Shown: positions 57,525 through 64,000 of the stretch, piece after piece
How positions within the stretch are numbered: position 1 is the first letter of the stretch
Layout: the number at the start of each line of letters is the position of its first letter
Origin: Floccularia luteovirens
Taxonomy: Eukaryota > Basidiomycota > Agaricomycetes > Agaricales > Squamanitaceae
DNA: 64,000 nucleotides
Assembly: GCA_009739215.1 (NCBI GenBank)
Contig: VSJF01000009.1
Coordinates: 620,001-684,000, forward strand
Direction of reading: 5' to 3'
Position numbers and translations under genes: made by a program
The notes under the pieces: generated by a model
Database searches by the model: none
What the model saw: only the letters and a program-made list of their open reading frames with translations
What the model was told of the DNA's origin: nothing

Positions 57525-57794
57525 AATTCTGATTATAATGTACCCGATACTCTAACTGTAAGTTTGTATGATATATGCCGGCTAGGAAAGTAGAAATATG
57601 CGTACATGCATGTAATATTTGGACTATTGTCTTAACTTACCATCATGACACGAATTGGCACGGGTACATCCGGTCCGAAAGTCAATCACCAATTATATTT
57701 TCCTTACTGAATGTCGAGAGCAAGTTAGTGCATGAAGTGTTCCGTACCACGTCTGTCTCCGCGTCTCATCCTCAGTAATTATCGACGAGAAGTT

Positions 57795-59333
57795 ATGACA
57801 AACCAATATGATGGATGGACGCGCGAAATGCTCATTGGCAGATTGATGGCTTTGGAAGGCCCAAAAGGACAGACCACGGCTTCTAAATACGCGATCGGGA
57901 AAGACTTCCTTTTCTCTAAACACCCTCGTCGAAAGATTGCTCTGAAATTCTGTTACTCTGGTTGGGAGTATGGCGGACTTGCACATCAAACTAAACCAGG
58001 ACCTCTACCAACTGTTGAAGGGGTACTTTTTGATGCGCTGGCTAAAGCGCGGCTCATCGATCCCTCAGAAGGATTTGAAGGGTGTGGATGGGAAAAATGC
58101 GGGCGGACCGATCGAGGAGTAAGTGCTGCAGGGCAGGTGGTTTCTCTGTGGATAAGAAGTGCTTTATCACCCGATAACGCAATTTTTGTGGAAGCAGGAC
58201 GCGTCTCAGATGCCGCCGTTTCTCAAGTGCCACCCTTGACAGAAACCATCCAGACCCATGATTCTGATAATCGCAGCAGCGGTGATGAATTTGCAAATAT
58301 GGGCTCTACTACACTTTCAGAGGTACCCGCTTCGCTGCCAAGCACGAAGGCCACTTCGAAACGTCATATCGAGCACGACTATCTCACAATATTGAACCGC
58401 CTTCTTCCCCCTACCATCCGCGTACTAGCTTGGTCGCCAGTTTCGTCCACATTCTCAGCACGATTCTCGTGTCTTTATCGGCACTACAAGTATTTCTTCT
58501 CCTCTAACGGGCTTGATCTTGATCGAATGCGCAAAGCAGCTTCTCGTCTTGTTGGAGAACACGATTTTCGGAATCTCTGCAAGCTTGATCCGGCGAAGCA
58601 GATAACCGTATTCAAGAGAAAGGTGATAAAAGTTAATATCGAACCTGTGGAAGGCTTCGAGAACGAGTCCTTGTACGTCTTTGACCTCGTTGGGACCGCC
58701 TTCTTATACCATCAAGTACGACATATCATGGCCATTCTTTTCCTCGTTGGCACCGGTTTGGAACATCCCTCTGCAGTATCCGCTCTGTTAAATGTGGAAG
58801 CTGGGATGGAACAACAACGGGAAGGGGATCCAAGTCACGGGATTGTAAATTGCAAACCCGAGTATCAGATGGCAGATGCATTACCACTGATGCTGTGGGA
58901 ATGTGGATATGACGAGAAAGAACTAACTTGGCAAACATCTGGAAAAGAGGATGATGTTCCGAACCCAACGTATATTAATGGAGGCGAGCTGTATCATCAG
59001 TTGCAATCAATTCATAACCGGTCGCAGATATACACCGCGCTTGATTACCATTTCCTTCGTGCTGCTTCGTGTTATCATCCACCTCCTCCTTCACTGTTTC
59101 CAATTCCCATCGAGCAACATGGAGTCCTTGATTCTTCGCTATCCAAACACACCATGAACATCCCTCTCGGAGGGGGAACCTTCAAGCGGGCAGCAAAATA
59201 CAAGCACCTTCTAAAACGTAATAGATTAGACCCCGTAGAAGTTACGAATGAGCGTTGGAGGCTTGGTAAGGGGTTCAGAAAAGATGAAAAGCGAAAGTTG
59301 GCTGAAGGCGTTAATAACGATGATAACGAGTAA
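57795..59333 (+). CDS. DEG1: tRNA pseudouridine synthase (Deg1/Pus3)
   Basis: A single exon of 512 aa. The start MTNQYDGWTREMLIGRLMALE is chosen because the family begins near YDGW; an in-frame ATG at 57732 would add 21 residues without known homology. The TruA-type core has ALKFCYSGWEYGGLA, the catalytic aspartate in KCGRTDRGVSAAGQV, YRHYKYFF, GEHDFRNLCKLD and FLYHQVRHIMAILFLVG. Deg1/Pus3 modifies U38/U39 in the anticodon arm of tRNAs. A fungal insertion of about 50 polar residues splits the core, and the tail is basic. Intronless, unlike most neighbours. Confidence 0.93.
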   Translation: MTNQYDGWTREMLIGRLMALEGPKGQTTASKYAIGKDFLFSKHPRRKIALKFCYSGWEYGGLAHQTKPGPLPTVEGVLFDALAKARLIDPSEGFEGCGWEKCGRTDRGVSAAGQVVSLWIRSALSPDNAIFVEAGRVSDAAVSQVPPLTETIQTHDSDNRSSGDEFANMGSTTLSEVPASLPSTKATSKRHIEHDYLTILNRLLPPTIRVLAWSPVSSTFSARFSCLYRHYKYFFSSNGLDLDRMRKAASRLVGEHDFRNLCKLDPAKQITVFKRKVIKVNIEPVEGFENESLYVFDLVGTAFLYHQVRHIMAILFLVGTGLEHPSAVSALLNVEAGMEQQREGDPSHGIVNCKPEYQMADALPLMLWECGYDEKELTWQTSGKEDDVPNPTYINGGELYHQLQSIHNRSQIYTALDYHFLRAASCYHPPPPSLFPIPIEQHGVLDSSLSKHTMNIPLGGGTFKRAAKYKHLLKRNRLDPVEVTNERWRLGKGFRKDEKRKLAEGVNNDDNE

Positions 59334-59416
59334 CCTGTACTATATTTAATCATGGCGTACATAGCAACATCAATTTTAATTTATCTAACAATTGTTGTAT
59401 ACTCGTAAATCCAGGA

Positions 59417-60643
59417 TTAATGAGGACATGATAAAATGGAGCCCAATTTTTGAAGGACAAATTCTTGTGTGCTGGCATCGACATCGGTTTTTGTGGGTAC
59501 GTGGAATGGGCTAACAGTGATGAAGCAATCTTTGCCAAACACCGAATCTTCGTTTGGCAGGACTTTGTTCCCGCAAATCTCAACATCGTTACTGTTACCT
59601 GTGTTTTTCAGGATCCTGGTGAGAGCAAAAGAGAAACTGTTTGCCGACGGGCATTTCTTGATCGAAGGGAAGTTGACATTGAGACTGACATCGGAAGGTA
59701 GGATTTCAGACCCGGGTCCAGATAGGAGAGCGTCAACGAATTTGATGACGAGCTCTGTATAAATGTTTGCAGCTATCACGGCAGAGGAGTGTGGGTCCGT
59801 TACAAGCTTGGTGTATGAAACGAAATCACCACTGTCTCCAGAGAAAGCGATGGAGGGGATTCCCTCCAAAGCGGCTTCAGTAGCGGCTCCACTGTTATAT
59901 TTACCACAATCAGAATATGGGTGAAAGACAAGGAATAAATACATACACTGTTCCGGAGATCATCACGACATCTCCGAGATTAGCTGCGGGGCATTGATAA
60001 GTATACCATATTTCTCCAAAATCAAAATAACAAAAGGCTTACTTCCAATGTTGGTACCACTGACGACGAGCATAGGCTTAGACCCAAGAAGTCTTGGAGA
60101 AAGTGTTTGGATACCAAATCGCACAGAGTCAGCGCTAGTTGAATGTCATATAAGTACGACAACATCCGTAGAAATTGACACCATATACTCACGGGAAAGC
60201 ATTGTAGTAATTGATGTTAACTAAATTTGTCTATCATTTGCATATATTCAGAAAAATACAAAGAACATTTGGCACATACGGTCAAATGGCTCGTGACCAG
60301 TGAAAGGAGAACCTTTCGGGCATGTGTCGAATTCGCAAGTCGTGTTGAGCTGGGTAGGTGCAGCTGAGGACGATCCAGTTCCCGATTGATCAGTCGCTGG
60401 AGCCGATAAGACAACCTAAATGAAAATGAATTTAGTGACGTGAGTCACCGAAGATTTTAGAATATGACACACATTGAATCCTGCAGCTTTCAGTGCAGAA
60501 TACTCAGAACGTAATTGCGCCGTAGCCCAACCATCGTCGTTTGTGAGCACGATGTTGCCTCGTGACCTCAAAGGTGCAACAAGACCACTAATGGGCTGAG
60601 ACATGAGTACACTGAGGAGTACCGCAGAGAAAATGGTGCGCAT
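59417..60643 (-). CDS. Secreted SurE-type phosphatase/nucleotidase, copy 1
   Basis: About six exons. The N-terminus is a signal peptide (MRTIFSAVLLSVLMSQPISG). The SurE nucleotide-binding motif is NIVLTNDDGWATAQLR, followed by VVLSAPATDQSGTGSS, FDTCPKGSPF, INYYNAFPADSVRFGI, VVSGTNIG and GIPSIAFSGDSGDFVSY, and the C-terminus ends QKLGSILSCPH. SurE proteins are metal-dependent phosphatases on nucleotides or polyphosphate. Fungal secreted versions are extracellular acid phosphatase-like. A paralog with the same order of motifs lies at 62719-63933 on the same strand. Introns agree in phase, and all motif residues including NDDGW are present. Confidence 0.88.
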
Positions 60644-61385
60644 ATTCGAGGATTCGAGGGTGGCCTGGAGTACCTCTGAAGAATAATTCCTTCTTTATGC
60701 TGTCATTTAAAGAACGCTTGGGAATAATATTGTGTATTGATAACTTGCGCAGTTGAGAAGGCGTGAAAAAATGGCTATTTGACTGCACGTTTGAAATTAC
60801 CACATGGTCTTTCGGATTCATTTTTTTGTATAGTTCATAAATATCCATCCTGTTGGAGTCTTTCTCGTTTTGCATATGAATGCGAAATGAGGAGTGAACT
60901 TTAGTGGGTCCGTGATTGGCCAGCCACTTCGAAAAGTAGGGTTAAAGCTTGGTCTGGGTGGGCAATACTAGCAACAATTATCATAAGCTTCCCAATGTTA
61001 CCTCTCAATAGGTGTAAGTGATCACTGGAGTCGTATATTTTGATTGACTAGGATAATGCCAGATTGGCGTAGCCCGTACTGGTAAAGTACTTCGTGGGGG
61101 CCAAACGTGCTAATATTGGTGGATAGTCGGTTGCTGGATGGATAATCTACGGAGAACGTTACAACACCCGTAATCACTAACCATGAGATGTTTGAGACAT
61201 AAGAGGATTTGATGGTAATGATAATGGGTTGTTCCAAACCGTAATTTTAGACGAATTGATCACGTGCACTTCACCATCATGGTCACGTGCGTCTCGTCAA
61301 CGGTATTAAAATTAAATTTAAAACAAATTTATCGTCGTTTAACAATCCAATAATAGCAAACATCTGTAGCTCTACACACGTACTC
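60644..61385. promoter_or_regulatory. Divergent promoter region with two E-boxes
   Basis: Lies between SurE copy 1 and the cupredoxin gene. It contains two perfect CACGTG palindromes, 61261-61266 and 61284-61289, 23 bp apart and about 100 bp before the cupredoxin start. CACGTG binds bHLH factors such as Pho4-type phosphate regulators in yeasts; a link with the neighbouring phosphatases is only inferred. Confidence 0.55.
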
Positions 61386-62187
61386 ATGTTTCCTTCCTTT
61401 TTTCGTTCCTGTTGCTTTAGCATCCGAGTTCCTTGTTGGCGTTGGCAAGGATGAAACAACGGGGTCAGTTCATACTCTTCTAGTTTTCCCTCTGGATATA
61501 CACAACGCCCATTGGTTCCTAGAAAAAAAGGCTTGGGTTTTGATCCATTAGTGATTCATCCTGTAGTAGGAGATATCACAAATTTCGAATTCAGGAGCGG
61601 TAATCATAGCGTTGTAGGTGAGTTGGCTTCCCATGTTCTCGATTATTTTCTGACATGCTATTCAGAGTCAACTTTTGATAACCCATGCGTTGTGAATGGT
61701 GGCTTTATTCTGGGGTTATGACCGTATGTTTTTTGGCCTCCAACTTGCACATCTTTTAATTTTATATTTGACAGGTCTCTGATGAGCTTCCTGTCAATGC
61801 ACCTGGACTACCAGCGGTACAACTAACTGTGAATTCCACTGATTCTCTCCGGTAGAAGTTTTACACCATTTTATTGCGTCCATTATTATTAACCACCTAA
61901 GATTCAAGTTCTTCGATGAAGCTGGTGGCCTTTGTGCTAAGGGTGCCGTGCTTGCTGTTAATCCGACACAAGAGAAGCCTGCAGCTTTTGTAGAAAATGC
62001 TGCTAAACCTTTGACGTCACCGTTGCCAGTATCCTCGTCAGCTAGTGCAGCACAGTCCCCTGGAGCCACTGCTACCGCCCCGCCTTCTGCATCATCGACT
62101 CAAGCTTCGAATGATGCTTCAAATATTTTGATGCCCTACCTATACTTAACTGGAAGTACCATGGCTTTTACGCTTTTTCTTTGCTGA
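61386..62187 (+). pseudogene. Secreted cupredoxin/extracellular serine-rich protein, apparently frameshifted
   Basis: Four coding segments match the basidiomycete serine-rich cupredoxin family: signal-like CFLPFFVPVALASEFLVGV, then KKGLGFDPLVIHPVVGD, FEFRSGNHSVV, ESTFDNPCVVNGGF, VSDELPVNAPGLPAVQLTVN and FFDEAGGLCAKGAVLAV. A Ser/Thr/Ala-rich tail ends in a hydrophobic segment typical of a GPI signal. His (NHSVV) and Cys (NPC, LC) copper-ligand-like residues are present. Two single-base problems break it. The ATG at 61386 is out of frame with the signal peptide by one base (TTT run). After VNGGF a base is missing, so FNSGVMT reads FILGL followed by TGA. This may be a young pseudogene or sequencing error. 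Confidence 0.7.
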
Positions 62188-62718
62188 GAAAAATATTCGA
62201 GTTCTTCCTTATTATATTAATCTCATAATGTATATTATTTTTTAACACCTATTTCACGTAGCATTTGTGACCAAAGGACACGCCACTTTTGGTGCTATTT
62301 TTTTTGAATTCCGAAACACGATCATTGACCTATGGAGATTTTTACATGCGTTATAAGTTACTGTCTACGGAGACTGGAAGGAGAGTATATGTTTATGACT
62401 ATTACTCCCTAGAGTCGCGTTGCCGGCCCCTCGAGCAAGCATGTTTCCTTTTAACACCTCTCCGAACATATTCTTATTCCATATCGTTCATTTCGGGTGC
62501 AAATTTATGGCGCATGGTATGATGAGAATTTATAAAGTTGTCCTGCCAACCTTGTGTCCGACAGCCCCGTGTATGAATACACTGCTGTATACCTTCGATT
62601 AATACACGTCACAAGTTTTGTATATCTCGGTACTACTACATGGTACATTTGTTGCCCTATTTTCATCTTTGACTATCAGATACAAAGTTATGTCGTATAC
62701 AGGACATGGACAAAGTGC
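62188..62718. other. Intergenic region between convergent genes
   Basis: 3' flanks of the cupredoxin and SurE copy 2. No gene seen. Confidence 0.4.
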
Positions 62719-63933
62719 TTAAGCAGCTGGTAGACAAGACAAGAGCGGATGTAGCCTATGCAAAACAAAGGCTTGGGTTGCAGCATCGACATCCTTCTTG
62801 GTGGTTGCGTTGAAAACAGTAACACTGACGAAACAACCTGCTGTGGAACGAACGGTAGAAGTTTCATCTGGCAAGTGGTTTGTACCACATGTCTCGACGT
62901 CAGTAGCATTTGCGTCGACAATAAGTCTTGTGAGGATAAACTCAAAGCTTGAAGGTGCAGGACAGTTGACTGTAGAAGGGAAGTTAACGTTGATGCTGAC
63001 CCCGTGAGGGAGTATATTCGTGTGTCTCTGCTTGACGAACCCATGGATGAACTTCAAAATGAGGTCGGTGTAAGTGAAAGCAGCAATTGTAACATTTGCG
63101 GTGGGGTCTGTAGTAAGCGTGGTGTAAGAAACCTGCGCAACGCTTGATCCGGAGAAGGCGATGGACGGAATGCCTTCAATGGCTGATTCTGATGCTGCAC
63201 CACTGCATTTTTATCGGTCAATGGCATCCGGGAGAAAGGTCAAGTGTCACTTACACAGTACCAGAGCCAGTTATTCCAGCTCCAAGGTTATCTGAATTTT
63301 AAGATTAGATATAGTATACAACAAGAAGAATTGCTTAACAGACTCACTCCCCACATTAGAGCCGCTCACAACAAAATCGGGCTTCGAACCGAAAAATCGT
63401 GGAGCGAGCGTCTGAATTCCGAATCTCACTGCATCCACCCTTGAAAAAAGTTGTGTCAACAGGTCTTAGTTCGAAATGCACTGCTTGTACTCACGGGAAC
63501 GCGTGGACATAATTAAGTCGTGCTGAAGCGAAAGTGTATAAGCACTCAGAAAGTCATTGATCAGGTTTGGGACAGCGTACGGTTGCTGGCATTGAAGCCG
63601 ACGGCAGGCGCACCAGTCGGACATGTGTCAAACTCGCAGGGGGCACTGAGAATGGTTGGCGCGGCTGTAGAAGATCCTGTTCCGGACCTATTGTCTGCTG
63701 GAGCTGACAGAACTACCTATAATATCAACAGGCGTATAAGCACATTGTAAATTATAGCATTCATCAAAACGAACGTCAAACCCTGCAGCTTGGAGTGCGT
63801 CGAACTCGGCGCGGATTTGAGCGACAGCCCAGCCATCATCGTTGGTCAGGATGATCTTCTGCCTAACTTTATCTTTACCGCATGCTTGCAAAGCAAGACT
63901 GAGCAGACAAGATGCAACGATAAATTTCCACAT
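62719..63933 (-). CDS. Secreted SurE-type phosphatase/nucleotidase, copy 2
   Basis: The start MWKFIVASCLLSLALQACG is a signal peptide. The motif KIILTNDDGWAVAQIRAEFD is followed by VVLSAPADNRSGTGSS, FDTCPTGAPAVGF, NYVHAFPVDAVRFGI, FVVSGSNVG and GIPSIAFSGSSVAQVSY, ending in LHPLLSCLPAA. Exons: about 63933-63776, then five more exons down to 62719, all in frame. It is a tandem paralog of 59417-60643 with the same strand and intron pattern, and the cupredoxin gene lies between them. A TATA box is at 63984-63991. Likely secreted phosphatase; substrate not known. Confidence 0.9.
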
Positions 63934-63983
63934 TTTTTTGGAGTTTGGATCGGGATGAGGCTTCAATCCTTTTGAACGCACTG

Positions 63984-63991
63984 TTTTTATA
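63984..63991 (-). promoter_or_regulatory. TATA box of SurE copy 2
   Basis: TATAAAAA on the minus strand, about 51 bp before the ATG at 63933. Confidence 0.6.
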
Positions 63992-64000
63992 CCTTTGCAT

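Overview
The window looks like nuclear DNA of a filamentous basidiomycete, probably an agaricomycete. The evidence is gene structure and family content. Genes are dense and split by many 48-90 bp GT-AG introns, several have exons of only 8-24 bp, and promoters carry TATA boxes. The families are typical of mushrooms: a class I terpene synthase, a P450, a GH30 glucanase, an F-box/LRR protein, a serine-rich cupredoxin, SurE-like secreted phosphatases, PalI/Rim9, single-subunit mitochondrial RNA polymerase and H2A.Z. No species name is claimed.

Layout. 1-2.2 kb is the 5' part of a decayed Ty1/copia element on the minus strand; its PBS and the edge of its LTR are visible. 2.9-9.1 kb is an accessory block made by tandem duplication. 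It carries three paralogous genes for tiny secreted cysteine-rich proteins (about 60 aa) and a hAT-like MITE; a fourth paralog lies at 24.2 kb on the other strand. 10.9-14.7 kb is a Kin4-type protein kinase that appears to contain two 1-nt frameshifts. It is followed at 15.9-16.5 kb by a separate mini-gene that encodes only the kinase C-terminal KA1-like module, with the same intron positions. 16.7-18.4 kb encodes a protein with a retroelement-type integrase zinc-binding motif (possible domestication), then histone H2A.Z.

21.4-22.9 kb is a nine-exon terpene synthase. 24.8-28.3 kb holds eIF2D/Tma64 and DIM1 in tandem (translation and ribosome biogenesis). 28.6-30.5 kb is a proline-rich BBC1/AIM3-type protein. 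30.5-35.3 kb is mostly empty apart from a small cysteine-rich gene. 35.4-36.3 kb is a PalI/Rim9 four-TM protein, 36.9-39.6 kb the AP-1 beta-adaptin, and 40.4-42.95 kb a 19-exon GH30 glycosidase. 45.1-47.4 kb is a P450, followed by a small conserved protein and an F-box/LRR gene.

50.4-56.5 kb is a mitochondrial block: the ATPase inhibitor INH1 and the ATP synthase subunit H (ATP14), divergent from one 129-bp promoter, then RPO41. A CsbD-like stress protein with a perfect CRE (TGACGTCA) and the tRNA pseudouridine synthase DEG1/PUS3 follow. 59.4-63.9 kb has two paralogous secreted SurE-type phosphatases around a cupredoxin gene that appears frameshifted.

Most of the window is housekeeping. The parts most likely to be undescribed are the four-member small secreted protein family with its shared promoter and 5'UTR-intron architecture, the stand-alone KA1 gene, and the integrase zinc-finger protein. 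All exon boundaries were derived by hand from splice motifs, reading frame and recalled family motifs; no database search was possible.
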